Assembly (NCBI GenBank): GCA_036489445.1
Contig: DASXFV010000088.1
Location: forward strand, 1 to 39,817
Direction of reading: 5' to 3'
Length of the DNA stretch: 39,817 bases
From: DAIDKA01 sp036489445
Lineage (GTDB): Bacteria; Pseudomonadota; Gammaproteobacteria; Steroidobacterales; Steroidobacteraceae
This document shows positions 16,203-24,582 of this stretch, in pieces; the stretch's first letter is position 1, and each line of letters opens with the position of its first letter. Made by a program: the position numbers and the translations under genes. The notes below the pieces were generated by a model. The model was not told the origin of the DNA, did not search any database, and saw nothing but the letters and a program-made list of their open reading frames with translations.

Positions 16203-17501
16203 GTGCCGCAGGGGAATCAACCAGGGGGGGCCGCGCCAACGCTGCTGTTGGCGTTGACTGCGGCTTTGGGCCTGGGCGGCTGTCAGCCCCCGGCTTCGCG
16301 GACCTCTGAACCTGAGGCGACCGCCGCCGCGGGCCCCGCGGCGCAGATCGACCGCTTGAATGTGCTGCGCGAAGCGGACGGATCCGGCTTCGCACGGGCG
16401 GAATCTGCGCGCCACTTCGAGTTTCCGCAGGACCATGGACCGCATCCGGCGTTCCGGCACGAGTGGTGGTATCTGACCGGTCAACTGCGCGCCACGGGCG
16501 GCGAAGTGTTTGGCTTCGAGCTCACGTTCTTTCGGCTGGGGCTGCTGCCGCAGGGGGTGGCGACCACACCGCCCGCACCGCTCGGCTCAGGCCCTGGCGC
16601 CGTTTCGGCGTGGCGGACCCGCCAGCTGTACGCCGCGCATTTCGCGATCACTGATGTGGGCGCAGAACAGTTCTTCAGCGCGACGCGTTATGCCCGAGAT
16701 GCGCTGGGGCTGGCCGGCGCACAGGCGCAGCCGTTTGCGGTACATGTAAATGACTGGTCTGTGAGCCAGGCCCCTGATCCGCCGCCCGCCGCCGCATCGG
16801 GCGTGATGGAGGTGCACTGGCAGCTGCAGGCGGCCGATGCGGATTACCAGTTGCAGTTGGACCTGCGTGCCGACCAGGCGCCGGTGTTGAACGGCGCTGC
16901 GGGCTTGAGTATCAAGGGTGATGCCCCGGGGGAGGCGAGTTACTACTATTCGGTGCCGCGGTTGCAGGCAGCAGGCCGCATTACTCGCAAGGGGAAGACC
17001 CTTGCGGTGTCGGGACTGGCCTGGCTGGACCGGGAGTGGGGCAGCGGCTCCCTCGGTGCACAGCAGCAGGGCTGGGACTGGTTCGCACTGGACCTGGACG
17101 ATGGCAGTGCCCTGATGTTCTACGCCCTGCGTGATCGTGACGGTCGTCGCGACCCGCATAGCGCCGGCACCTTCGTGGATGCCGCGGGCCATGCCACAGC
17201 GCTGGCCAATCAAGATGTGGACATTGAAGTGCTGCATCACTGGATCAGTCCGCGCGGCGGGCAGTATCCGGCGCAGTGGAACGTGCGCGTCCGATCGCAG
17301 GGCCTGCAGCTGCAGCTGACGCCGTTGCTGGCAGATCAGGAATTGGCCACTCAACCGCGCTACTGGGAAGGTGCCGTGAAGGCCACCGGCCGCCGCGGCA
17401 GGGTGCCCATCCGTGCGCAGGGTTACGTGGAACTGGTGGGCTATGCGCAGGCCCAGGCAAGTCCGAGCGTTCCCAGTGCCACGGCTCCCCCGACCCACTG
17501 A
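16203..17501 (+). CDS. AttH/CrtC-family (lipocalin-like) lipoprotein
   Basis: A 432-residue secreted protein with a signal sequence ending in a lipobox-like LGGC (Cys at about residue 25), so probably a lipoprotein. The mature part has the PF07143-type motifs HEWWYLTGQL, GFELTFFR, the central YYYSVPRL and WLDREWGSGSLGAQQQGWDWF, then MFYALRDRDG. The family's founding member is hydroxyneurosporene synthase, but most members, called AttH, are encoded with ABC transporters, as here. It starts with GTG 6 bases after the permease stop, with AGGAG upstream. The last 61 bases overlap the convergent rhomboid gene. An enzymatic or binding role for a hydrophobic substrate is inferred. Confidence 0.85.
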   Translation: MPQGNQPGGAAPTLLLALTAALGLGGCQPPASRTSEPEATAAAGPAAQIDRLNVLREADGSGFARAESARHFEFPQDHGPHPAFRHEWWYLTGQLRATGGEVFGFELTFFRLGLLPQGVATTPPAPLGSGPGAVSAWRTRQLYAAHFAITDVGAEQFFSATRYARDALGLAGAQAQPFAVHVNDWSVSQAPDPPPAAASGVMEVHWQLQAADADYQLQLDLRADQAPVLNGAAGLSIKGDAPGEASYYYSVPRLQAAGRITRKGKTLAVSGLAWLDREWGSGSLGAQQQGWDWFALDLDDGSALMFYALRDRDGRRDPHSAGTFVDAAGHATALANQDVDIEVLHHWISPRGGQYPAQWNVRVRSQGLQLQLTPLLADQELATQPRYWEGAVKATGRRGRVPIRAQGYVELVGYAQAQASPSVPSATAPPTH

Positions 17502-18319
17502 GGCAATCCCCGCCAGAGGCGCTGCAGGCCGGGGCTTGCGACCACGGCGCCCAGGACGCCACCGACGGCAAAGCCCAGCAGATGGGCCATGATGTCCGTG
17601 TGGGCACCGGAAGTGCCCAGCCAGCCCAGTAGCACCACACCCGCAAAGAGCGGGCCGTAACGCTGCGCGGGTCGCAGGGTCATCATGTGCCGTTCGCGCC
17701 AGGAATACGCAGCCAGCAATCCCAAGGCCGTGAAGACTGCGGTGGAGGCGCCAACCGACCGGTGGTCGGCGGTCGCGAGCAGCGCTTCGGTCAGATTGGC
17801 CGCTCCCGCGCCCAGCACTACCAGCGCCCACGCAGTACCCGGCCCCAGCAGTCGCCCCGCCAGGTACCCGAACCAGGCGCCAGCGCCGATATTGGCGCTG
17901 ATGTGGGCGGGACCCAGATGCAAAGTCAATGCGGTCCAGGCCCGCCACCACTGGCCCTCCCGCACCAGCCCGGCGTTGAGTTCACCGGCTGAGAACGCAT
18001 CCAGGCGGCCGAGCCCTGAACTGATCGCCGCGGCCACACCCAGCAACACCAGCGCATAGACAGCACTGCCCACCCAGGCCCCACGGTAAAAGTAGGGCGC
18101 AGGTCGCGGTGGGGCAGGCGGCGGGCGGCGGCTTTCCTGTTGGTAATGCAACAGATGGCTGCGGGCCTGCGCAAGGTTCGCCGGCTCGACCCACAGTGAG
18201 AAGCCCTCCGGCGACTCGGACATTTCGTACGGCACGCCGACGGCAGTGAGCACGAAGGCGCGTTCTTCGCAGTTGCCGCGGCTGGGCGAGCGATAGATCT
18301 CTATGGCTTCGGCGAACAT
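17441..18319 (-). CDS. Rhomboid family intramembrane serine protease
   Basis: A 292-residue membrane protein. The N-terminal cytoplasmic part (about 1-75) is a small domain with RGNCEERAFVLTAVG and VEPANLAQARSHL. About six hydrophobic segments follow, with the rhomboid marks WWRAWTALTLHLGPAHISAN (the L1/His-Asn region), the catalytic Ser in VGASTAVF and the catalytic His in DIMAHLLGF. The ATG at 18319 was chosen; a GTG at 18346 would add 9 residues. The gene is divergent from the Nudix gene and overlaps the AttH lipoprotein gene by 61 bases at the 3' end. Substrate unknown. Confidence 0.85.
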   Translation of the reverse strand: MFAEAIEIYRSPSRGNCEERAFVLTAVGVPYEMSESPEGFSLWVEPANLAQARSHLLHYQQESRRPPPAPPRPAPYFYRGAWVGSAVYALVLLGVAAAISSGLGRLDAFSAGELNAGLVREGQWWRAWTALTLHLGPAHISANIGAGAWFGYLAGRLLGPGTAWALVVLGAGAANLTEALLATADHRSVGASTAVFTALGLLAAYSWRERHMMTLRPAQRYGPLFAGVVLLGWLGTSGAHTDIMAHLLGFAVGGVLGAVVASPGLQRLWRGLPQWVGGAVALGTLGLAWACA

Positions 18320-18373
18320 GAATGGGGCTGTATTGTGGCGTATCACCCTGATTCAATGCTTCAATGTCTGGAA

Positions 18374-18994
18374 ATGCAGGATTTACGCTGGTTACATTGG
18401 GCGCAGCAGTTGCAGGCCGTCGCACAGACTGGCGAGGCCTATGCCACTAACGAATTTGACCGGCAACGCTACGACCTGGTACGCAATATCGCCGCCGCCA
18501 TGCTGGCCGCGGGGTCCGCCGCCGAGCCCGAGGCCTTAATCGAGCTGTTCGGGCGCGAGGGCGGTTATGCCACGCCCAAAATCGACGTGCGCGCCGCGGT
18601 GTTCCGTGATGATCGCATCCTGATGGTGCAGGAGCGATCCGACGGCCGCTGGACCCTGCCGGGGGGCTTCGCCGATGTGGGTGACAGCCCCAGCGCGGCA
18701 GTCGAGCGCGAAGTACGCGAGGAGTCGGGATTCATCGTCAAGGCCAGCAAGCTCGTGGCACTGTTTGACCGCAACCGGCATCCCCATCCGCCGTTTGGAT
18801 ATCACCTATGGAAGGCTTTTTTCCTGTGTGAACTGCAAGGAGGAGAGGCGCAGGCGAGTATTGAAACGAGCGCCGTGGGGTTCTTCGGGCAAGGTGAACT
18901 GCCACCCCTGTCACAGGGGCGCATCACGCTCGGGCAGGTGCAATATATGTTCGAACAGCAGCGCCATCCGCTGCTGCCCGCGTCTTTCGACTGA
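18374..18994 (+). CDS. Nudix hydrolase
   Basis: A pyrophosphohydrolase of about 206 residues. The N-terminal helical region (WLHWAQQLQAVAQTG, FDRQRYDLVRN) is typical of the ADP-ribose-pyrophosphatase-like Nudix proteins with a Nudix_N_2-type extension. The Nudix box starts at GGFADVGDSP and continues with REVREESGF; the first Glu of the box is Asp here, as in many relatives. Possible starts are GTG 18335, ATG 18356 and ATG 18374. I chose the last because family members begin close to this tryptophan-rich helix. Substrate unknown. Confidence 0.85.
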   Translation: MQDLRWLHWAQQLQAVAQTGEAYATNEFDRQRYDLVRNIAAAMLAAGSAAEPEALIELFGREGGYATPKIDVRAAVFRDDRILMVQERSDGRWTLPGGFADVGDSPSAAVEREVREESGFIVKASKLVALFDRNRHPHPPFGYHLWKAFFLCELQGGEAQASIETSAVGFFGQGELPPLSQGRITLGQVQYMFEQQRHPLLPASFD

Positions 18995-19002
18995 AACACC
19001 TG

Positions 19003-19008
19003 TAAAAT
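19003..19008 (+). promoter_or_regulatory. Extended -10 box of the marR-type gene
   Basis: TGTAAAAT, hexamer TAAAAT. It predicts a start near 19015 and a leader of about 68 bases that contains the inverted repeat at 19029-19053. No good -35 box is seen. Confidence 0.45.
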
Positions 19009-19028
19009 GGTGCGCTTGTGATCCAGCG

Positions 19029-19053
19029 ACGCGGACGGATTAAGAGTCCGCGT
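19029..19053 (+). repeat. Perfect 8-bp inverted repeat in the marR leader
   Basis: ACGCGGAC, nine bases (GGATTAAGA), then GTCCGCGT. It lies downstream of the putative -10 box and about 30 bases before the start codon. It may be a hairpin in the leader or a DNA operator, possibly for the MarR protein itself. No T-run follows, so it is not a standard terminator. Confidence 0.6.
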
Positions 19054-19082
19054 GGCATTCATGCATAACAGGAGTTTCGCCA

Positions 19083-19649
19083 GTGGCTGCCAAAACAAAG
19101 GCGCGCAAGAAAACCAAGGTCGCCAAGACCGCGCAGATGAAGAGAGCTGATCCCTGGTCTGACGTTGGCGGTGGCACTCATCTGCACATCGGGCACTTTC
19201 TGACTTTCCAGCTGATTCGTCTGGCCAATGCGGCCAAGGCCAATGTGACGCGCCGCTACCTGGCCGACTTCGGCCTGAGCGTGCCGGAGTGGCGTCTGCT
19301 GGCCATGACCACCCGCTTCCAGCCGGTGCGCTTCTCGGAGCTGGTGGCCAATAGCAGCATGGACAAGGGCCAGGCGAGCCGCACACTGCATGGCATGATC
19401 AAGCGTGGTTACATTGCCACGAAGACCCCGTCAGCCCGAACTCGCAAGGCGGGCGACACCGCGGCGGTGCCCGTGATTCTCACCGTGACGTCCAAGGGCC
19501 GCTCCCTCTACAAGGCGGTGCTGCCCGTGGCGCAACGCAACCAGGCGCGCCTGCTGCAGAAACTGACGCGCGATGAGCGGCGCATCCTCCACGGCGTGCT
19601 CAGCAAGCTGTTCAGTGCGATTGGCACGCAGGAGCGCGACGAGGTGTAG
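19083..19649 (+). CDS. MarR family transcriptional regulator
   Basis: A 188-residue winged-helix repressor. The lysine/arginine-rich N-terminal tail (residues 1-20) precedes the dimer helix FLTFQLIRLANAAKAN. The winged helix follows: LSVPEWRLLAMT, FSELVANSSMDKGQASRTLHGMIKRGYI and the wing around TPSARTRKAG, then AVPVILTVTSKG. The start is GTG with CAGGAG about 8 bases upstream. The ligand is unknown. The cfa-type gene 159 bases downstream on the same strand is the obvious candidate target, alongside autoregulation. Confidence 0.9.
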   Translation: MAAKTKARKKTKVAKTAQMKRADPWSDVGGGTHLHIGHFLTFQLIRLANAAKANVTRRYLADFGLSVPEWRLLAMTTRFQPVRFSELVANSSMDKGQASRTLHGMIKRGYIATKTPSARTRKAGDTAAVPVILTVTSKGRSLYKAVLPVAQRNQARLLQKLTRDERRILHGVLSKLFSAIGTQERDEV

Positions 19650-19698
19650 CGCATAGCCTGCGGCTCAGGTCCATAGGGGGGTGCTGCCCCCGTCAACT

Positions 19699-19710
19699 GC
19701 CGGAACCGGC
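19699..19710 (+). repeat. Short palindrome between marR and the cfa-type gene
   Basis: GCCGGAACCGGC is a perfect 12-bp dyad (5-bp arms around AA) in the 159-base gap before the cfa-type gene. It may be an operator; no T-run follows it. The gap also holds a G5/C5 potential hairpin at about 19676-19691, likewise without a T-run. Confidence 0.4.
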
Positions 19711-19808
19711 TGACGCGACCTTACGGAGTCCGGAACTGACTGTAACGGCGCTCCCGTGTAGCATCAGGGGTAAGAGCGGTCGAACCGCCAGAGTCGTAAG
19801 GAGTGGGA

Positions 19809-21110
19809 GTGAACGCGCTCGAGGAAAGCCTGTCGTCAGCAACGGATCGTGCGGGGGCTGCCAATGGTTCGGCGCCAGGGGTGCCGGCGGCCAGGACCGA
19901 TGCGCCCAAGCTTGGTGCTGTCACCTCGGCGGCGGGCCGGGGCGTAGCCAAGTTATTGAAAATGTACGGAAGTCCGCCGTTCGAATTTGTTCTGTGGAAC
20001 GGCGAACACATCCTGCCGGAGGGCCGCAAGCCCATTGCGCGCATCACCATTCGGGAGCCCAGGGTGCTGCTGGGTCTGCTGCGCAATCCCGGTCTGCGCT
20101 TTGGCGACGGCTACAGCGAAGGTCGCATCGAGATCGAGGGCGACCTGGTGCACTTCATGGAAGAGGTGTACCGCGGGTCGGCGCGTGCCGATAAGCAGAC
20201 CTCCTTCATGGGACTGCTCGGTCGGCTGCTGAGCCGGCCACGCTCCAACACCGTGGCGGGGTCCAAGGACAACATCCACCATCACTACGACATCGGCAAC
20301 GATTTCTATTCGCTCTGGCTGGGTCGCACCATGGCGTACACCTGTGCCTATTACCCCGCCGAGCAGACCACCCTGGATGACGCCCAGGACGCCAAGATGC
20401 ACCACGTCTGCCGCAAGCTGCGGCTGCGTCCGGGTGAGCGTGTCGTGGAGGCGGGCTTTGGCTGGGGCCGCCTGGCGGTGCACATGGCGCGCCACTACGG
20501 CGTGAAGGTCCGGGCCTTCAACATCTCCAAGGAGCAGGTGGCTTTCGCCCGCAGCTATGCGAAATCCCAGGGCCTGGAGTCACAGATCGAGTACGTCGAG
20601 GATGACTATCGGAACATTGCCGGCGATTTCGACGCGTTCGTATCCGTTGGCATGCTTGAGCATGTGGGCGTGGAGAACTACCGGCAACTGGGCAAAGTCG
20701 CGCACGATGTCCTGGGCTCCAACGGCCGCGGCCTGATCCACAGCATCGGGCGCAATTACCCGGCGCAGTTGCACCCCTGGATTGAGCAGCGGATTTTCCC
20801 CGGCGCCTGCCCACCGGCCCTGAGCGAAATGAGCCAGCTCTTCGAGCCCTGGGATCTGTCGGTGCTGGACGTGGAAAACCTGCGGCTGCATTACGCGCGT
20901 ACCCTGATGGATTGGCTGGGGCTGTTCGAGACCAATGTGGATCGCGTGCGCGGCATGTTCGATGAGAAGTTCGTGCGCATGTGGCGGCTGTACCTCGCGG
21001 GCTCGGTGGCCGCCTTCACCACCGGCACCCTGCAGTTGTTCCAGGTGCTGTTCGCGACCTCTCAAAACAACAATGTCGCGATGACCCGCGATCATCTGTA
21101 CCAACCTTAA
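19809..21110 (+). CDS. cfa: Cyclopropane-fatty-acid-synthase-type SAM methyltransferase
   Basis: A 433-residue enzyme that transfers a methyl group from S-adenosylmethionine to unsaturated acyl chains of membrane phospholipids. The N-terminal domain (about 45-130) is followed by HHHYDIGNDFYSLWLG, MAYTCAYY (active-site Cys about residue 179), the SAM loop VVEAGFGWGRLA, NISKEQVAFA, MLEHVG and IFPGACPP. The C-terminal helix VRMWRLYLAGS is also present. GTG at 19809 was chosen because AAGGAG ends 5 bases upstream; GTG at 19803 would overlap that site. True cyclopropane synthase or a C-methylating relative cannot be told apart from motifs alone. Confidence 0.87.
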   Translation: MNALEESLSSATDRAGAANGSAPGVPAARTDAPKLGAVTSAAGRGVAKLLKMYGSPPFEFVLWNGEHILPEGRKPIARITIREPRVLLGLLRNPGLRFGDGYSEGRIEIEGDLVHFMEEVYRGSARADKQTSFMGLLGRLLSRPRSNTVAGSKDNIHHHYDIGNDFYSLWLGRTMAYTCAYYPAEQTTLDDAQDAKMHHVCRKLRLRPGERVVEAGFGWGRLAVHMARHYGVKVRAFNISKEQVAFARSYAKSQGLESQIEYVEDDYRNIAGDFDAFVSVGMLEHVGVENYRQLGKVAHDVLGSNGRGLIHSIGRNYPAQLHPWIEQRIFPGACPPALSEMSQLFEPWDLSVLDVENLRLHYARTLMDWLGLFETNVDRVRGMFDEKFVRMWRLYLAGSVAAFTTGTLQLFQVLFATSQNNNVAMTRDHLYQP

Positions 21111-21125
21111 GGCATAGACCCGCCC

Positions 21126-22127
21126 GTGATCCACTGCGATGTACTGATCATTGGTGGGGGGCCGGCGGGTTCCTCCGCGGCACGGCGGCTGCGCCAGGGG
21201 GGCGCTGAAGTGCTCATCCTGGACAAGGAAACCTTTCCGCGTCTGAAGCTATGCGCGGGCTGGATCACCCCGCACGTGGTACAGGACCTGGATATGGATA
21301 TCGCCGCCTATCCCTACCGCTTCCTGACCTTTGGCCGCATGCATGCGTACCTGCGCGGCGTGCACCTGCCCGTGCGCTGTGTGCAGCATTCGATCCGCCG
21401 CTTTGAGTTCGACGCCTGGTTGCTGGAGCGCTCCGGGGTCCGCTGTGTCCAGCACACCGTGCGGCATATCGAAGCTGACCCAGCGGGCGGCTATGTCATC
21501 GATGGTGAATACCACTGCAGGTATCTGGTCGGCGCGGGTGGCACACGCTGCCCGGTGTACCGGACGCTGTTCCGGGACGCCAATCCGCGGTCCACGCAGC
21601 TGCAAACGGTGACGCTGGAGCATGAATTCGCTTACGACTGGCGCGATCCGGATTGCCATCTATGGTTCTTTGATCAGGGCATGCCGGGCTACTCCTGGTA
21701 CGTGCCGAAGGCGAATGGCTACCTTAACGTCGGCATTGGCGGCATGGCGGAGCGCATCAAACGCAGTGGCGTCGACATTCGCCAGCACTGGAACCACCTC
21801 ATTCGCAAGCTCGATCGCAAGCTCGCCAAGGGCGCGCAGTACGATCCGGTGGGTTACAGCTACTTCCTGCGCGGCAATGTGCAAGTGGTGCGCATCGGCG
21901 ATGCTTTCATCGCCGGGGATGCCGCAGGCCTTGCAACCCGGGATATGTGCGAGGGCATAGGCCCTGCCATTCGCAGCGGTCACCGGGTTGCGGATGCCAT
22001 TCTGAGCAATGTGGCGTACTCCCTGGAGGATGTGACCGGCGCCAGCCTCGGAGGCGGCATCGCCAGCCGGCTGCTGGATTGGGCCTTCACCCGCGGTGTC
22101 AGCGCCCCGGCGGCGCTCGCCGGCTGA
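21126..22127 (+). CDS. Geranylgeranyl-reductase-family FAD oxidoreductase
   Basis: A 333-residue flavoprotein. It has the Rossmann motif LIIGGGPAGSSAARRL (residues 6-21), a second strand ILDKETFPRLKLCAGWITP that matches the C-G-G-type segment of geranylgeranyl reductases, and GDAAGLATRDMCEGIGPAIRSG in the C-terminal FAD-binding part. Family members reduce prenyl or acyl double bonds, or oxidise hydrophobic substrates. It starts with GTG 15 bases after the cfa-type stop, so the two genes are one transcription unit. This pairing suggests the substrate is a membrane lipid chain. A true geranylgeranyl reductase role is less likely, as no photosynthesis or archaeal lipid genes are nearby. Confidence 0.8.
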   Translation: MIHCDVLIIGGGPAGSSAARRLRQGGAEVLILDKETFPRLKLCAGWITPHVVQDLDMDIAAYPYRFLTFGRMHAYLRGVHLPVRCVQHSIRRFEFDAWLLERSGVRCVQHTVRHIEADPAGGYVIDGEYHCRYLVGAGGTRCPVYRTLFRDANPRSTQLQTVTLEHEFAYDWRDPDCHLWFFDQGMPGYSWYVPKANGYLNVGIGGMAERIKRSGVDIRQHWNHLIRKLDRKLAKGAQYDPVGYSYFLRGNVQVVRIGDAFIAGDAAGLATRDMCEGIGPAIRSGHRVADAILSNVAYSLEDVTGASLGGGIASRLLDWAFTRGVSAPAALAG

Positions 22128-22158
22128 GGGTGAACTTTCCTCGCCGCAGGATGCCCTA

Positions 22159-22983
22159 ATGGCCATGACCTCGGACAAGCCACTCATCTGGGGCGCCGCG
22201 GCGGTAGTCGTCGCCGGCGGGATTGCGCTGTATCTGTACGCGCATCGGGACACCCTGGAGTCCAAAACGACGGCATCGGCCCCCGTGGAACAGGTTGCCC
22301 CGCCCAGCGCCCCGCCCGCAGTGGCCAGTGCGCCCGTGATCGAGCACCCCGTGCCAGTCAGCAGCGCCCCCGGGAGCATGCCCGCGCCGGCGTTGGATCA
22401 AAGCGACCAGACTTTCCACGCTGCCCTGAGCACACTGCCCGGAGCCCAGGCCATCGAGAAGCTGCTGGTACCGGAGAACATCATCCGGCACATCGTCGTG
22501 ACGGTGGACAACCTGCCCAAGAAAAAGGTCGCGGTGAATCAGCTGCCGATCAAGGCCACCAGCGGCCAGTTCATGACGCTCAGCAATGGCGACCGGTTGA
22601 CCATCGATCCACAGAACTACGAGCGCTATCGCCCGTTCATCGACGTGGTGAAGGCGGTGGACATGGAGAAAATGGTCCAGCTGTACTACCACTTTTATCC
22701 GCTGTTCCAGGCCGCCTTCGATGACCTGGGTTACCAGGACGCATATTTCAACGACCATGTGATCACGCTGATCGATCACCTGCTCCAGACCCCGGACCTC
22801 ACCGGGCCGATCGCATTGGTGCAGCCCAATGTCATGTATCTGTACGCCGACCCGGCGTTGGAAGCCTTGTCGCCCGGGCAGAAGACCCTGATTCGCATGG
22901 GTCCGGCGAATGAGGCGCTGCTGAAGGCGCGGTTGCGCGAATTGAAGAAGCAACTCCTGGCGCACCAGCGCGAACACGGCTGA
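22159..22983 (+). CDS. DUF3014 family membrane-anchored protein
   Basis: A 274-residue protein with one N-terminal membrane segment (about residues 10-27) and a proline/alanine-rich linker (about 33-95). A conserved periplasmic domain follows with PENIIRHIVVTVDNLPKKKV, MTLSNGDRLTIDPQNYERY and YYHFYPLFQAAFDDLGY. These are features of DUF3014, a family without a known function. The start has AGGA about 7 bases upstream. It lies 31 bases after the flavoprotein gene and probably belongs to the same operon. Confidence 0.8.
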   Translation: MAMTSDKPLIWGAAAVVVAGGIALYLYAHRDTLESKTTASAPVEQVAPPSAPPAVASAPVIEHPVPVSSAPGSMPAPALDQSDQTFHAALSTLPGAQAIEKLLVPENIIRHIVVTVDNLPKKKVAVNQLPIKATSGQFMTLSNGDRLTIDPQNYERYRPFIDVVKAVDMEKMVQLYYHFYPLFQAAFDDLGYQDAYFNDHVITLIDHLLQTPDLTGPIALVQPNVMYLYADPALEALSPGQKTLIRMGPANEALLKARLRELKKQLLAHQREHG

Positions 22984-23021
22984 CCTGTCGCGCCGATGCG
23001 CGGAACAAAGGGGGCCTTTGG

Positions 23022-23663
23022 ATGCGTTTGATAGGCATGCTCGACTCGCCCTATGTGCGCCGTGTCGCCATCAGCCTGCAATTGCTGGGGCTGCGGTTCG
23101 AGCATCTCGCGGTGTCCGTATTCCGTGGCTTCGATGAATTCCAAGCCATCAACCCCGTCGTCAAGGCACCCACACTGGTGTGCTACAACGGGACGGTATT
23201 GATGGATTCGGGTCTGATCCTGGACTATGCGCAGGCCCTGGCGCGGCGCTCACTGATGCCCTCTGATCTGCCCAATCTGCAGCTCGACCTGCGGGTCATC
23301 AGCTTGGGGCTCGCGGCGTGCGAGAAGAGCGTGCAGATCATTTACGAGCGTGAGCTGAGGCCGCTGGAAAAGCAGCACGCGCCCTGGGTGACACGGGTCA
23401 CCGGGCAGATGCTCGCCGCCTTCGACGGCCTTGAGGCCGAGGTCGCATGCCGGCCGCTTGCAGCCAGTTGCTCGCAGATGACGCAGGCCGGAGTGGTCTG
23501 TGCTGTGACCTGGCACTTCGCGCAGCAGATGCTCCCGGAACTCGTGCCACTGGCACGCTTCCCCGCGCAGGCGGAGTTCTCCAGAAAAGCCGAAGCCCTG
23601 GTCCCTTTCCAGGCAGCACGGCACGGCCCTGGCACCTGCGTGCCGATGATGCAGCTGACCTGA
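23022..23663 (+). CDS. Glutathione S-transferase family protein (YibF-like)
   Basis: A 213-residue protein. The thioredoxin-fold N-terminus has MLDSPYVRRVAI (the catalytic-Ser region), NPVVKAPTLV with the cis-Pro, and the glutathione-binding MDSGLILDY. A helical C-terminal domain follows. The short form and spacing resemble E. coli YibF. It lies 38 bases downstream of the DUF3014 gene. Substrate unknown; conjugation or peroxidase activity is possible from the family. Confidence 0.85.
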   Translation: MRLIGMLDSPYVRRVAISLQLLGLRFEHLAVSVFRGFDEFQAINPVVKAPTLVCYNGTVLMDSGLILDYAQALARRSLMPSDLPNLQLDLRVISLGLAACEKSVQIIYERELRPLEKQHAPWVTRVTGQMLAAFDGLEAEVACRPLAASCSQMTQAGVVCAVTWHFAQQMLPELVPLARFPAQAEFSRKAEALVPFQAARHGPGTCVPMMQLT

Positions 23664-23707
23664 GGCGGCCCCCCGGGTGACCGCGGCTGCAGTGCGGCAG
23701 CTGTCAC

Positions 23708-23715
23708 AAATATTT
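23708..23715 (+). promoter_or_regulatory. A/T-rich promoter-like patch before the SDR gene
   Basis: GTCACAAATATTTACAAC is a clear A/T island with the 8-bp palindrome AAATATTT at its centre, in an otherwise GC-rich gap, 18 bases before the SDR start. It may hold the -10 element (AATATT) or an operator. Confidence 0.35.
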
Positions 23716-23733
23716 ACAACTGGAGTCATTGCC

Positions 23734-24528
23734 ATGGATCTGGGTCTCAAAGGTAAGCGCGCACTGGTGAGCGGCTCGACTGCGGGGATCGGCTTTGCCA
23801 CTGCGCGCGCGCTGGCCGCGGAGGGCTGCGATGTGATCATCAACGGCCGGACCCCGTCACGCATCGATCAGGCACTGGCGCGGCTGAAGGCCGACGTGCC
23901 GGGCGCCCGGGTTACCGGGATCGCGCTGGATCTGGGCGGGGCGGCGGGCTGCGAGGAGCTGTTCCGTCAGCTGCCGGATGTGGATGTGCTGGTGAATAAT
24001 CTGGGGATTTTCGAGCCCAAGGCCTTCGAGGCGATTGCGGACGCCGACTGGCTGCGATTCTTCGAGGTCAATGTGCTCAGCGGCGTGCGGCTGGCGCGCC
24101 AGTACGTTCCGGGCATGCGCGCCCGCAACTGGGGGCGGGTGGTTTTCATATCCAGCGAATCCGCACTGCAGATTCCTGCCGAGATGATTCACTACGGCAT
24201 GACCAAGACGGCACAGCTGGCCGTGGCACGTGGTCTGGCGGAAACCCTCGCGGGCACCGGAGTGACTGTTAACTGCGTACTGCCGGGGCCCACCGCCTCG
24301 GAGGGCGTTGGCGGTTTCGTTGCGCGCCTGGCGCAATCCCGCGGCGTTGCTACGGCCACAATCGAAAAAGAGTTTTTTGCCACAGCAAGGCCGTCCTCGC
24401 TGATCCGCCGCTTCGCGACTCCTGAGGAAGTGGCGGCGATGATTGTCTATACCTGCAGCGCGCAGGCGTCAGCGACCACCGGTGCAGCGCTGCGCGTTGA
24501 CGGCGGAGTCGTACGGTCCATCGCCTGA
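23734..24528 (+). CDS. Short-chain dehydrogenase/reductase
   Basis: A 264-residue NAD(P)H-dependent oxidoreductase. It has the cofactor motif SGSTAGIG (residues 13-20), NNLG near 88-91, and the catalytic Ser near 140 with Tyr154 and Lys158 in HYGMTKTA. The tail TGAALRVDGGVVRSIA is the usual C-terminal SDR ending. Arg39 after the second strand (INGRT) suggests NADPH preference. TGGAG lies about 9 bases upstream of the ATG. The substrate cannot be told. Confidence 0.9.
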   Translation: MDLGLKGKRALVSGSTAGIGFATARALAAEGCDVIINGRTPSRIDQALARLKADVPGARVTGIALDLGGAAGCEELFRQLPDVDVLVNNLGIFEPKAFEAIADADWLRFFEVNVLSGVRLARQYVPGMRARNWGRVVFISSESALQIPAEMIHYGMTKTAQLAVARGLAETLAGTGVTVNCVLPGPTASEGVGGFVARLAQSRGVATATIEKEFFATARPSSLIRRFATPEEVAAMIVYTCSAQASATTGAALRVDGGVVRSIA

Positions 24529-24582
24529 ACGCCGCGCAATCTGGTACCTTATCCCGCCGAAAAAAGTTCATGGAGGAACTGA

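Noticed and set aside
19676..19691. G5/C5 hairpin after the marR gene as a terminator
   Set aside because: No T-run follows on either strand.
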